Source: Sinomonas sp. ASV322 (GTDB taxonomy: Bacteria > Actinomycetota > Actinomycetes > Actinomycetales > Micrococcaceae). Taken from it: a stretch of 64,000 nucleotides of DNA. Below the pieces are notes generated by a model. That model saw nothing but the letters and a program-made list of their open reading frames with translations. It was not told the DNA's origin and searched no databases. The stretch covers positions 1 to 64,000 of the forward strand of contig NZ_JAVFJJ010000015.1 of the NCBI RefSeq assembly GCF_030908245.1. The letters are read 5' to 3'. A program made the translations under genes and the position numbers. How positions within the stretch are numbered: the first letter of the stretch is position 1; each line of letters opens with the position of its first letter. This document shows positions 35,856-45,620 of this stretch, in pieces.

Positions 35856-38497
35856 CCGCAGCGCGCGGCTTCGACCTCGCGCACCTCGGCGCGGGGCTCG
35901 TGTTCGCACACGCGCTCGACGAGCTCGGGGACGTGCTCGCCGTGCGGGGAGTCGCCGTCGTCCAGGCGCCGCCCGGCACCGGCAAGACGACGCTCGTCCC
36001 ACCGCTCGTCGCCAACCTCACCTCCCGTTTGGCCGCGGACGACGGCGGGAGGCGCCCGCGCGTCGTCGTCACCCAGCCCCGGCGGGTCGCCGTACGGGCA
36101 GCGGCCCACCGCCTCGCCGCGCTCGACGGCAGCGCACTCGGCGACCGCGTCGGCTACACGGTCCGCGGCGAACGCCGCGGCGGCCAGGACCTGCTCGTCG
36201 AATTCGTGACCCCGGGGGTCCTCGTGCGGCGCCTCCTCGCGGACCCGGCCCTCGACGGCGTCTCGGCGGTGATCCTCGACGAGGTCCACGAGCGCGGCCT
36301 CGAAACCGACCTCGCATTCGGCATGCTCGCCGAGGTGCGCCAGCTCCGCGAAGACCTCGTGCTCGTCGCGATGTCGGCGACCCTCGACGCGCCCCGATTC
36401 GCGGCCCTTCTCGCGAACGACGACGTCGTGCCGGCTGCCGTCGTCGACAGTCCTTCCGCTCTGCACCAGCTCGAGGTGGGCTGGGCGCCGTCGTCCGCTG
36501 CGAGGCTCGATGATCGCGGGGTGACGCGCGGATTCCTCGACTACGTGGCGGACACGGCGGCCGCCGAGCATTCGGCAGCGCTCGCCGCCGGTCACGACAT
36601 CGACGCGCTCGTCTTCGCGCCCGGCGCGCGCGAGGTGCGCCACATCGCGGAACGACTGCGCGCCAGGCTCACTGGGGTCGACGTGTTCGAGCTCCACAGT
36701 CAGGCCCCGCCCTCGGAGCAGGACCGCGCGGTCTCCGGGCGAGCACCGGGCGACCCGCCGCGCATCGTCGTCTCGACCTCGCTCGCGGAGTCGTCGCTCA
36801 CGGTTCCCGGCGTGCGGCTCGTGATCGATTCGGGGCTCGCGCGCGAGCCGCGGCGGGACGCGACGCGCGGCATGTCGGGACTCGTCACGGTCTCGTGTTC
36901 GCGGGCGTCAGCCGAACAGCGGGCCGGGCGTGCGGCCCGGCAGGGACCGGGACGCGTCGTGCGCTGCTACGACGAGCGCGCGTACGCGGCGGCTCCGGCT
37001 CAGCCGACCCCCGAGATTGCCGTCGCCGACCTCACGGAGGCCGCACTCCTCCTCGCATGCTGGGGCGCCCCCGGCGGGCGCGGACTCGCGCTCCCGGACC
37101 AGCCGCCGCCGTCCGCGCTGGCCGACGCCGTGCGCACCCTCGAAGGCATCGGCGCCATCGCGCAGGACGGGCTCGCTACGGAGCTCGGGCGCGTCCTCGC
37201 CCGGATTCCCGCGGATCCGCGGCTGGGCAGAGCCCTGCTGGATGGGTCTGCCGTTGTGGGTCCGCGCGCCGCAGCGGAGGCCGTCGCGCTCGTCGCACGC
37301 GATCCGCGGGCTCCCGGGGCCGATCTCGGGAGGCTCCTCGCCGTGGCGCGAGCCGGCCGCGAGCCCTCGCTGCGGGCCTGGGACGAGGAGGCCCGGCGGT
37401 TCGAGCGCCTCGCCCGCGAGCACGCCGGCCCCCCGGGGCCTGACCGCGACGGTACGCCGCCCCCCACGCTGCGGACCGACGCCGAGAGGGCCGGTCTCGT
37501 CGTCGCCCTCGCCTTCCCGCGCTCCGTGGCACGCCGCGTTCCGGGCGCGGACGAGCGGTACCTGCTCGCGTCCGGAACCCGAGCGGGCCTTCCGGCGGCA
37601 AGCCCGCTCTCGGGGCACGAATGGCTCGCGATCGCCGACGTCGCGCGCTCGCAGGGGCGGGACGCGGCCGGCACGGGCGCTGTCGTTCGGGCAGCCGTAG
37701 CGATCAGCCAGAACATTGCGGAGTACGCGGCGAGCCACATTGTGACAGATGCCGTCCGGGCGGAATTCGTCGAGGGTCGCGTGGCGGCGCGGCGCGAGCG
37801 ACGGCTCGGGGCCATCGTGCTCTCGTCCACCCCGGTGCGTCCCTCGCGCGCCGAAGGACGCGAGGCGGTTGGCCGGGCACTCGCCGAGGACGGCCTCGGC
37901 GTCGTCGGCTGGTCGCCGGCCGCAGACGCGCTCCGCCGCCGGCTCGCGCTCGTCCGCCGGGAAATCGGGGATCCCTGGCCGGACGTCGCCGAGGCCGCGC
38001 TCCTCGAGCGCCTCGACGAGTGGCTCGGCCCCGAGCTCGAGGCGCTGGCCGATGGCGCCTCGACGCGGTCGGTCGACCTCGCCGATCCGCTGCGCCGCCT
38101 CCTCCCATGGCCCGAGGCCAGCCGGCTCGACGAGCTCGTCCCAGAGCGGCTCAAGGTGCCGAGCGGTTCGCGCGTTCGGATCGACTACCCGGCTCTCGCG
38201 CCGCACGGCGCGGACGACGGCGGGCGGCCGGTTGTCGCGGTCAAGCTTCAGGAGTGCTTCGGTCTGGCCGAGACCCCGCGCATTGTCGGCGGGCGCGTGC
38301 CGATCCTGTTCCACCTCCTCTCGCCCGCGGGCCGGCCCCTCGCCGTCACCGACGATCTCGCCTCGTTCTGGTCGGGGCCGTATGCGCATGTCCGGGCGGA
38401 AATGCGCGGAAAGTATCCCAAGCATCCGTGGCCCGAGGATCCGTGGACGGCCGTCGCCACCGCAAAGACCAAGCGGCGCATGGAGGGCGGCGGGTAG
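35819..38497 (+). CDS. hrpB: ATP-dependent helicase HrpB
   Basis: 892 residues from the ATG at 35819; the conserved FDLAHLGAGL start of the family lies at 18-27, so the start is close to right even though it has no ribosome site. DEAH/RHA helicase: Walker A PPGTGKTT (51-58), motif Ia TQPRRVAVRAAAHRLA, DEVH box (154-157), motif III SATLDAPRF, motif VI SAEQRAGRAARQGPGR. The HrpB-specific C-terminal domain ends with LQECFGLAETPRI and SFWSGPYAHVRAEMRGKYPKHPWP, all in separate blocks. Probable RNA helicase; the biological role is poorly known. Confidence 0.9.
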   Translation: MGSQNDSYSAVDAAARGFDLAHLGAGLVFAHALDELGDVLAVRGVAVVQAPPGTGKTTLVPPLVANLTSRLAADDGGRRPRVVVTQPRRVAVRAAAHRLAALDGSALGDRVGYTVRGERRGGQDLLVEFVTPGVLVRRLLADPALDGVSAVILDEVHERGLETDLAFGMLAEVRQLREDLVLVAMSATLDAPRFAALLANDDVVPAAVVDSPSALHQLEVGWAPSSAARLDDRGVTRGFLDYVADTAAAEHSAALAAGHDIDALVFAPGAREVRHIAERLRARLTGVDVFELHSQAPPSEQDRAVSGRAPGDPPRIVVSTSLAESSLTVPGVRLVIDSGLAREPRRDATRGMSGLVTVSCSRASAEQRAGRAARQGPGRVVRCYDERAYAAAPAQPTPEIAVADLTEAALLLACWGAPGGRGLALPDQPPPSALADAVRTLEGIGAIAQDGLATELGRVLARIPADPRLGRALLDGSAVVGPRAAAEAVALVARDPRAPGADLGRLLAVARAGREPSLRAWDEEARRFERLAREHAGPPGPDRDGTPPPTLRTDAERAGLVVALAFPRSVARRVPGADERYLLASGTRAGLPAASPLSGHEWLAIADVARSQGRDAAGTGAVVRAAVAISQNIAEYAASHIVTDAVRAEFVEGRVAARRERRLGAIVLSSTPVRPSRAEGREAVGRALAEDGLGVVGWSPAADALRRRLALVRREIGDPWPDVAEAALLERLDEWLGPELEALADGASTRSVDLADPLRRLLPWPEASRLDELVPERLKVPSGSRVRIDYPALAPHGADDGGRPVVAVKLQECFGLAETPRIVGGRVPILFHLLSPAGRPLAVTDDLASFWSGPYAHVRAEMRGKYPKHPWPEDPWTAVATAKTKRRMEGGG

Positions 38498-38596
38498 GGG
38501 CGAGGTGGCCGTCGTCGTCCGATGTCGCCGGCTGTGGGTAGGATTCCCCTCCAATAGGGGGAATATCCCGGCGCTGCTTTGGCTCGGCCGGGTGCA

Positions 38597-40777
38597 ATGG
38601 GGGTTGCAGTGCGCAAGAAGCTCGTCGCGTGGCCGTTTGCCACGTCCGCTGTTTTCGGCAGGATCTTGTCTTTCGTCGGCGTCAGCGCCCTGTGCGGCGT
38701 GTTGGTCGCGGGGCTCATCATGCCCGCGGCCGCGGTGGTGGGAAGCGCCGCGGGCGGCACGGCCCAGATTTTCGACCGGCTCCCGAGCGAGCTCATCGTT
38801 GCGCCGCCCGGGCAGGTGACCAGGATCCTCGCGGCCGACGGCTCGCAGCTCGCGACGCTCTTCAGCGAGAATCGGACACCGGTCAAGCTCGACGACATGT
38901 CGCCCAACATCAAGAACGCCATTGTCGCCGTCGAGGACTACCGGTTCTACGAGCACGGCGGCGTCGACATGTCGGGCATCCTGCGGGCCGCCGTCGCAAA
39001 CCTGCGCGGCGGGCGGCAGGGCGCATCCACGATCACACAGCAATACGTGACCAACGTCCTCAACGACGCCCGGGTTGCGCAAGGCAGGCAGAACGAAGTC
39101 GTCGTCAACGGGCAGCAGAAGGGCTACGGGGACAAGCTTCGGGAGATCAAGCTCGCCATCGCCCTCGAGAGGCAGTACTCGAAGGAGCAGATCCTCGAGG
39201 GGTACCTCAACATCGTCTTCTTCAACCGCAACGCGTACGGGATCCAGGCTGCGAGCCAGTACTACTTCTCCGTCGACGCGAAGGACCTCAGCCTCACTCA
39301 GGCGGCCACGCTTGCGGGTCTCGTCAACGGTCCCGCGTTCTTCGACCCGATCCAGGCCCCCGAGGCCTCGGCCAAGCGCCGGAACCTTGTTCTCGGGGCG
39401 ATGCTCGAACACGGCTACATCAACCAGCGCCAGTACGACGAGGCCGTTGCATCGCCTTTGCAGACGAAAGCGAGCCCGCCCAGGCAGGGCTGCGCGTACG
39501 CGGCCCAAGCCCCGTATTTCTGCGACTTCGTCGTGAACCAGATCCTCGGCGATTCGGCCTACGGTTCGACGCCCGAGGAACGCGCGCGTACGCTCTCGCG
39601 CGGCGGCCTCACGATCAAGACGACGCTTGACCCCCGGCTTCAGGGACCGGCCCAGGACCAGGTCGACTCGACGGCAGGAGCCAATCCCGACACATGGGGC
39701 GCCTCGCTCGTGACCGTCCAGCCCGGGACGGGCAAGATCCTCGCCATGGCCCAGAACACGCGCATGCTCAAGGACCAGGGCCTCGACTTCGTCACGGCCT
39801 ACAACTTCAACGTGGACGCCCACGACGCCGGCGGCAACGACCTGGGCGGAGCCGGCGGATTCCAGCCGGGCTCGACGATGAAGCCCGTGACGCTCTCGGC
39901 ATGGCTCGGCGAGGGCAGAGCCACAAACCAGTATGTCGACGCGTCGCGTCGCCGCTACGGCCTTGACCACCCGTGGAAGACGACGTGCAGCCCCGTGACC
40001 GGCTCCTACGACAGCTCGCAGCAGGGCTCCCTCGACCTCCAGAACGATGAGCCCACGTGGTACCGCCGCATGACGGTCCGTGAGGGCGTGTACCAGTCGA
40101 TCAACACCGCGACGTTCGCCTCCGCGGCCGCGCTGAGCGACTTCTGCAACATCCAGCGCGCCGCAGATTCGCTCGGCATCCACAAGGGCGAGGGCCAGGG
40201 CAAGAAGCTCGACCTGTCGACTCTCGGCAACCTGCTCGGCGGTGAGAATGTCGCCCCTATGACGATGGCGAGCGCCTTCGCGACCTTCGCGGCGAACGGA
40301 ACGTACTGCGAGCCGATCTCGATCAGCGAGGTCACGGACTCCCGCGGGAAGCGGCTCGGTGGCCAGGCACAGCGCTGCATCGAGAGCGCCGTCAAGCCCG
40401 ACGTCGCGAAGGCCGTGACCAACGTGCTCGAGGATGTTCTGACGAAGGGCTCGGGCCTCAACATCAAGGACGCCGGTGGCCGGCCGATCAAGGTCGGCGT
40501 CCCGGTCGCCGCGAAGACGGGGACGAACCAATACAACAGCCAGACGTGGGTCGTGGGCTACACGCGTGGACTCGCGACGGCGTCCTTCTTCGGCGAGGCG
40601 CTCAACGACCCGAGCCTGCGGAACGGGCGCGACGTGTGGGTCAACGGACGGCACTATCGAAGCGTCGACGGTGCTTTCATTGCGGGGCCGCAGTGGGCGC
40701 AGTACATGCAGAAGGCCGCGCCGCTCTTCGACCGCGGAGACTTCGACCCGCCCCCAAGGAACCTCATCACCGGGTAG
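38597..40777 (+). CDS. Bifunctional class A penicillin-binding protein
   Basis: 726 residues from the ATG at 38597; a GTG at 38609 is an alternative start. One N-terminal membrane helix (about 20-50). The GT51 transglycosylase domain is seen as EDYRFYEHGGVD and GASTITQQY, and REIKLAIALERQYSKEQIL. The transpeptidase has SxxK as STMK (Ser426), and KTGT at about 640. It polymerises and cross-links peptidoglycan. It lies directly before a second transpeptidase gene. Confidence 0.92.
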   Translation: MGVAVRKKLVAWPFATSAVFGRILSFVGVSALCGVLVAGLIMPAAAVVGSAAGGTAQIFDRLPSELIVAPPGQVTRILAADGSQLATLFSENRTPVKLDDMSPNIKNAIVAVEDYRFYEHGGVDMSGILRAAVANLRGGRQGASTITQQYVTNVLNDARVAQGRQNEVVVNGQQKGYGDKLREIKLAIALERQYSKEQILEGYLNIVFFNRNAYGIQAASQYYFSVDAKDLSLTQAATLAGLVNGPAFFDPIQAPEASAKRRNLVLGAMLEHGYINQRQYDEAVASPLQTKASPPRQGCAYAAQAPYFCDFVVNQILGDSAYGSTPEERARTLSRGGLTIKTTLDPRLQGPAQDQVDSTAGANPDTWGASLVTVQPGTGKILAMAQNTRMLKDQGLDFVTAYNFNVDAHDAGGNDLGGAGGFQPGSTMKPVTLSAWLGEGRATNQYVDASRRRYGLDHPWKTTCSPVTGSYDSSQQGSLDLQNDEPTWYRRMTVREGVYQSINTATFASAAALSDFCNIQRAADSLGIHKGEGQGKKLDLSTLGNLLGGENVAPMTMASAFATFAANGTYCEPISISEVTDSRGKRLGGQAQRCIESAVKPDVAKAVTNVLEDVLTKGSGLNIKDAGGRPIKVGVPVAAKTGTNQYNSQTWVVGYTRGLATASFFGEALNDPSLRNGRDVWVNGRHYRSVDGAFIAGPQWAQYMQKAAPLFDRGDFDPPPRNLITG

Positions 40778-40851
40778 CGGCCCGGGACCGTTTGACCATC
40801 GAACGCAGTAAAGTCCTAGGACGCGCTGCCCGAACTGCGTAGGCTGGGGCG

Positions 40852-42867
40852 GTGGGGAACCTCCGTACCGTCACCTTTGTCCTCTCTGCCGCCCTGCTGG
40901 CCGCCGCTCTCGCGTCCTGCGACGACGGTTCTCAGGCCGCGCAGCAACAGGCCGCCGACCAGGTCTCCAAGGCGCTTTCGGCGCTCGACGTGAGCCAAGC
41001 GCCCATCACCGGGACGGATCCGGCGACCGCCCAGAGCCAGCTCAAGGCCATCGTCGAGGGCCTCGGAGACGCCAAGCCCGCCGTGACGGCCGGGCACCCC
41101 ACGAAGTCCAACGAGGCGACGACCGTGCCGCTCGACTTCCGCTGGGAGCTCGCCGGTCGCGAGTGGAAGTACACGACGACGGCGCAGGTCGCCCAGGACG
41201 GCGGGCACTGGGCAGTACGCTGGGCGACCGGACTGCTTGCCCCCGGACTCCAGGCCGGGGAAGTGCTCGTTGCGCAGACGCGCACGCCCGCACGGGCCGA
41301 CATCATCGGGGCGGGGGACGCGAAACTCGTGACGGAGCGCGCAGTCGTGCGGGTAGGCATCGACAAGACCAAGGTCCCGAAGGAAGCGCAGGACGCTTCC
41401 GCACGCGCTCTCGCAACCCTCACGGGCCTCGACCCGGCCGACTACGCGAAGCAGGTCGCGGCCGCGGGCGAGAAGGCGTTCGTCGAGGCCATCGTGCTGC
41501 GCGATGCGCCCGGCCGCACCCCCAACGACGCACAGATCACGGCCATCCAGGGTGCGGTGGCCCTGGGAGACACCCTTCCCCTCGCCCCCACGAAGGCCTT
41601 CGGCCGGGCGCTTCTCGGAACCGTCGGCCAGGCCACGGCCGAACAGATCCAGAAGTCGGGCGGCGAGCTGAGCGCGGGCGATCTCACGGGCACGGGCGGG
41701 CTCGAGGAGAAGTACAACGACCAGCTGCGCGGGAAGGAGGGCGTGACCGTTTTCGCGGTCCATTCCGGCGGCTCGGGCGAGCCCAGCGCAACCGCGGCCC
41801 CCAGCGCGGGGAAGGCGGCGCCGTCGCCCTCGCCCTCGGGCTCCGCGAAGCGCACGATCTTCGAGGCAGCCCCCGAGCCGGGCACGCCCGTCAGGACCAC
41901 GATCGATCCCCGGCTCCAGCAGCTCGCCGACGACACCCTCGCAGGGGTCGGCCCGGCGTCGGCGATCGTCGCGATCAGGCCGTCGGACGGCTCGGTGCTC
42001 GCGGCCGCGAGCGGACCTGGCAGCAAGGGATACAACACCGCGATGCTCGGGCAGTACGCCCCCGGCTCGATCTTCAAGACAGTCGACTCCCTCGCGCTCC
42101 TGCGCCAGGGCGCGACGCCCGAGCTTCCCGTCGAATGCACCCCGACGCTCACGGTGGACGGCAAGACCTTCCAGAACGCAACGGGCTACCCCGCCGCCCA
42201 CCTCGGTACGATCCCGCTTCGCGATGCGTACGCGCACTCGTGCAACACCGCGTTCATCTCGCAGCGGGACAAGGTCTCGCAGGATCAGCTCTCGGCGACT
42301 GCGACATCCCTCGGCGTCGGCGTCGAGGCGCCGCTCCTCGGCGCGGACGCCTTCCTCGGGTTGGTTCCCGATCAGGCCGGGTCGACCGAGCATGCCGCGT
42401 CGATGATCGGGCAGGGCAAGGTCCTCTTCTCACCCCTCGCGGCCGCGGTCATGGCCGCGTCCGTCGAGAAGGGCGATCGCGTCTCGCCGCGGCTCGTGCT
42501 CAGCCAGGGAGAGCACGACGAGCCGACCGAGGGAAGCACGGCCTCGGCAACCGCGGCGGCCTCGCCGACCGCGAAGACGCCCATAGGCAAGCCGATCTCC
42601 CAGGCTGAGGCGAGCACGCTTCAGGGCATGATGCGCGCCGTCGTCACGAGCGGGCACGCGGGTTTCCTCCTCTCGGTGCCCGGCGCACCCGTCGGCGCGA
42701 AGACCGGAACGGCCGAGTTCGGGAGCGACAACCCACCCAAGACGCACGCGTGGATCATCGGAATCCAGGGAGACCTCGCGGTCGCCGTCTTCGTCGACGA
42801 GGGCGGCCTCGCTGCGACGATCTCCGGCCCTCTCCTCACAACGTTCCTCACGAAGGCAGCGCAGTGA
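40852..42867 (+). CDS. Lipoprotein penicillin-binding transpeptidase (class B-like)
   Basis: 671 residues, GTG start. Signal peptide with a lipobox LASC (Cys23), so probably a lipid-anchored protein rather than one with a membrane helix. An NTF2-like MecA-N domain (about 30-150) and dimerisation region precede the transpeptidase. Catalytic motifs: SIFK (Ser406), SCN (463-465), KTGT (617-620). A Ser/Pro/Ala linker (about 310-335) separates the halves. D,D-transpeptidase of the PBP2a/PBP3-like group without glycosyltransferase domain. Its 3' end overlaps the MFS gene by 4 bases. Confidence 0.88.
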   Translation: MGNLRTVTFVLSAALLAAALASCDDGSQAAQQQAADQVSKALSALDVSQAPITGTDPATAQSQLKAIVEGLGDAKPAVTAGHPTKSNEATTVPLDFRWELAGREWKYTTTAQVAQDGGHWAVRWATGLLAPGLQAGEVLVAQTRTPARADIIGAGDAKLVTERAVVRVGIDKTKVPKEAQDASARALATLTGLDPADYAKQVAAAGEKAFVEAIVLRDAPGRTPNDAQITAIQGAVALGDTLPLAPTKAFGRALLGTVGQATAEQIQKSGGELSAGDLTGTGGLEEKYNDQLRGKEGVTVFAVHSGGSGEPSATAAPSAGKAAPSPSPSGSAKRTIFEAAPEPGTPVRTTIDPRLQQLADDTLAGVGPASAIVAIRPSDGSVLAAASGPGSKGYNTAMLGQYAPGSIFKTVDSLALLRQGATPELPVECTPTLTVDGKTFQNATGYPAAHLGTIPLRDAYAHSCNTAFISQRDKVSQDQLSATATSLGVGVEAPLLGADAFLGLVPDQAGSTEHAASMIGQGKVLFSPLAAAVMAASVEKGDRVSPRLVLSQGEHDEPTEGSTASATAAASPTAKTPIGKPISQAEASTLQGMMRAVVTSGHAGFLLSVPGAPVGAKTGTAEFGSDNPPKTHAWIIGIQGDLAVAVFVDEGGLAATISGPLLTTFLTKAAQ

Positions 42868-44129
42868 CCCTCCCTCGTGACGCGTCCGACACCGAAAGGA
42901 TCGAGGCGGCGACGCCGCGCGCCGTCGTGCGCCGCGCAGCGATCGCGACGTTCGTCATCTTCGCGACGAACGGATTCATCTTCGCGAGCTGGGCCGCGCG
43001 CATTCCGGCGGTGACCGAGACGCTCGGCCTGTCGACGGGACAGATGGGCCTCTTGCTGCTCGTCGGGGCGATCGGCTCGCTGTGCTCGATGCCGCTCGTC
43101 GGGCACATCGCGGGGCGCATCGGGATCGTCCGCACGGTGCGTCTCGGCGGTCTCCTCGCGGTCGTGGCGGGTGGGACGCTCGCCGGCGGACTGCTTGTGC
43201 ACTCAGTCCTGGTGGTTGCGGCGGGGCTCGCCGTGTTCGGCGTGGGAATCGCGCTCTGGGACGTCGGGCAGAACATCGAAGGGGCCGACGTCGAGCACCG
43301 CCTCGGCCGCACGATCATGCCCCAGCTGCACGCGGGCTTCAGCGGCGGCGCCGTGCTGGGGGCGCTCGTCGGCGCGGCCTTGAGCGCGCTCGGGGTGCCG
43401 CTCCCACTGCATCTCGCGGCGATCATGGTGGCGGTCCTTGTCATCGTTGCCCTGGTTCCGCGGCACTTCCTTCCGCTCGCCGCCCACGAGACGCCCGCCC
43501 TGAGCGCGGCGGACAACAGCGCGGACGACGGCGGGTCCCCGGCCCGCGCGGACAAGGAACCGGGCGGCGCGCTCGCCGCGTGGACGCACCCGCGCACGCT
43601 GCTCATCGGCGTCGTCGTCCTCGGGGCGACGCTCACGGAGGGCGCGGGCAACGACTGGATCTCGAAGGGCGTCGTCGACGGCCTCGGCACGAGCGAAGCG
43701 GCGGGCGCGGCCCTCTTCGCGGTGTTCGTGGGTGCGATGACGATCGCGCGCTGGTTCGGCGGTGCGATCATCGACCGCCTCGGCCGCGTGACGGCGCTCC
43801 GGCTCAGCATGGTCTCGGCACTCGTGGGCCTCGCCGTCTACGCGCTGGCGGGAACCTATTGGATCTCCTTCGTCGGCGCGCTGCTCTGGGGCCTCGGTGC
43901 GGCCCTCACATTCCCCATGGGCATGTCCGCCGCGTCCGACGATCCCCGGCACGCCGCCGCGCGCGTCTCCGTCGTCTCGACCATCGGGTACATCGCGTTC
44001 CTCGCGGGCCCGCCTTTCCTGGGCTTTCTCGGAGACCACGTAGGGCTCCGCCCGGCTCTCCTTGCGATCCTCGCGCCGATCGCCGTCGCGCTCGTCCTCG
44101 CGGGGGCCACGCGCAAGCCCGCGTCTTAA
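42864..44129 (+). CDS. MFS transporter
   Basis: 421 residues from the GTG at 42864 that overlaps the preceding stop (GTGA). Twelve hydrophobic segments. The cytoplasmic loop signature after helix 2 is GHIAGRIGIVRTVRLG, and a central acidic-hydrophilic loop lies at about 205-232. The pattern FATNGFIFASWAARIPAVTETLGLS at the N-terminus (split here: FATNGFIFASWAARIP) is that of the YbjJ-like subgroup. Substrate unknown. Coupling to a PBP gene may simply be fortuitous. Confidence 0.85.
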   Translation: MTLPRDASDTERIEAATPRAVVRRAAIATFVIFATNGFIFASWAARIPAVTETLGLSTGQMGLLLLVGAIGSLCSMPLVGHIAGRIGIVRTVRLGGLLAVVAGGTLAGGLLVHSVLVVAAGLAVFGVGIALWDVGQNIEGADVEHRLGRTIMPQLHAGFSGGAVLGALVGAALSALGVPLPLHLAAIMVAVLVIVALVPRHFLPLAAHETPALSAADNSADDGGSPARADKEPGGALAAWTHPRTLLIGVVVLGATLTEGAGNDWISKGVVDGLGTSEAAGAALFAVFVGAMTIARWFGGAIIDRLGRVTALRLSMVSALVGLAVYALAGTYWISFVGALLWGLGAALTFPMGMSAASDDPRHAAARVSVVSTIGYIAFLAGPPFLGFLGDHVGLRPALLAILAPIAVALVLAGATRKPAS

Positions 44130-44132
44130 CCG

Positions 44133-44182
44133 TTCAAGGGTCAGGTCCCGTGGGTGAGAACCCACGGGACCTGACCCCTGAA
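44133..44182. terminator. Shared terminator between convergent MFS and S53 genes
   Basis: Arms 44133-44155 and 44160-44182 pair over 23 bases with one mismatch around a GAGA tetraloop. Position between two convergent stops (44129 and 44198) indicates a bidirectional terminator; no T-tract is present. Confidence 0.7.
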
Positions 44183-44197
44183 TGATTGGCGGGAGGC

Positions 44198-45487
44198 TTA
44201 GAAGGCCCCCGTGCCGTTCGGCGTTCCGAGCCCCGTCGGCCCGTCCCAGCCCGTGCCGGCCGTGCACCACAGCGACGGCGAGCACGAGCCATTGGTCCCG
44301 TTCGTGACGTCGAAGAGGCTGCCCGGGTGGCCGTACGGGATCGAGTTCGCGTACGTGCCCGTCGCCGCCGAGCCCGTGTTGCCGCTCAGTGCGTAGACGG
44401 ACGCGATGATCGGCGAGGCCTCGCTCGTGCCGCCGAACTGGCCCCACGTCGAGCTCTTGCTCGAGGTCGGGTAGTAGACGGCGAGGCCGCCGGTGTTTGG
44501 ATCGGCGGCCGCGGCGACGTCATTCATGGCCCGCTTGGCGCAGCCCGTGTTGTAGGGAGCCGCCGCCGGCAGCGCGGCGTTGTAGGACGAGCAGCCCGAT
44601 CCCGTGCCGCTCCACACCGACTCGGTCCAGCCGCGTGCGGTGCCGGGGGCCGCGGAGAGCGAGGTGCCGCCGACGGCGGTCACGTAGCTCGAGTCGGCCG
44701 GGTACGAACCGCCCTTGTAGCCGCTGTCGCCGGCGCTTGCGGTTACTGCGATGCCGGGGAAGTTGTAGTACTTCCCGTACGTCGCGTCGGAGGCGTCGGA
44801 GCCGCCGTAGCTGTTCGAGATCGCGACGACGCCGGGGATTTTCGCCGCGGTCTGGACGCCCGTGCCGAGGTCGCTGAACGATGCGCTGTTGGCCTGGATC
44901 ACGACGATCTTGCAGTCGGGGCACGCCGCCGAGACCGCGTCGACGTCGAGGGACTGCTCCTGCGCCCAGCCGAGGTTGAACGCGGGGAGCCTCGTGCCGC
45001 CGTTCTCATTCAGGATCCGCAGGCACCCGCTCGCGACGGTGCACGCGGGCAGGCCGAACTGCGCGCGGTACGTCGCGAGATCGTTTGCGAGGTTCGGGTA
45101 GCCGTAGGCATCGACAATCGCGACTGTGCGGCCGCCGGACGACGTTCCCGTGAGCTTGTAGGCGTCGCGGAGCTGCGCCGGAGTGAGCGCCGTGCTGGGG
45201 GGAGACGCGTTCGAGACAGGGTGGCCATTGCGATCGGCCGCTTGGCGTGCGGTGCACGCTGCCTGACCCGGCAGGAGGTTCGTGCACACCTTGATCGAGT
45301 GATCGATCGTCACGTCGACCACGTGATCGACATCCACTTCGACTGAGGGGCCGACCTTGACATCGACCGAGGGGCCGGCGTTCACCGAGACGTCGAGGGA
45401 CGAGGCCCACGACGGAGTCGACATGGCCGCAAGGCCCGTCGCGAGCAGCAGGGCTGAGCCCGCCAGCGCAAAGTATTTGCGTTTCAA
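44198..45487 (-). CDS. Secreted S53 (sedolisin-type) peptidase
   Basis: 429 residues from a TTG at 45487, chosen because GAGGAG lies 7 bases upstream and the reading then starts KRKYFALAGSALLLATGLAA, a signal peptide cut near residue 29. Sedolisin residues: Glu177 and Asp181 in WAQEQSLDVD, Asp254 in SAGDSG, Ser355 in GGTSEASP. These proteases work at acidic pH outside the cell. The region before the catalytic domain is only about 75 residues, against the roughly 180-residue prodomain of well-known members, and holds a repetitive VDVKVGPSVEVDVDHVVDV stretch. Confidence 0.82.
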   Translation of the reverse strand: MKRKYFALAGSALLLATGLAAMSTPSWASSLDVSVNAGPSVDVKVGPSVEVDVDHVVDVTIDHSIKVCTNLLPGQAACTARQAADRNGHPVSNASPPSTALTPAQLRDAYKLTGTSSGGRTVAIVDAYGYPNLANDLATYRAQFGLPACTVASGCLRILNENGGTRLPAFNLGWAQEQSLDVDAVSAACPDCKIVVIQANSASFSDLGTGVQTAAKIPGVVAISNSYGGSDASDATYGKYYNFPGIAVTASAGDSGYKGGSYPADSSYVTAVGGTSLSAAPGTARGWTESVWSGTGSGCSSYNAALPAAAPYNTGCAKRAMNDVAAAADPNTGGLAVYYPTSSKSSTWGQFGGTSEASPIIASVYALSGNTGSAATGTYANSIPYGHPGSLFDVTNGTNGSCSPSLWCTAGTGWDGPTGLGTPNGTGAF

Positions 45488-45620
45488 GTGGTGTCTCCTC
45501 GACTCACAGCTGTGTAACAAGTTGACAGTTTGTGTTATTAAACAGCCTTCAGAGCGTTGCAGACCACGGCGCCATTCACAAGATGGCGTTCAGGATTATC
45601 AGCTCATTCCCAGCTTCGGT

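Noticed and set aside
36908-40654. Very long open frame (about 1250 codons) on the minus strand across hrpB and the first PBP gene
   Set aside because: Antisense shadow of two certain genes in GC-rich DNA; its translation is Arg/Gly/Val-rich with no domain.
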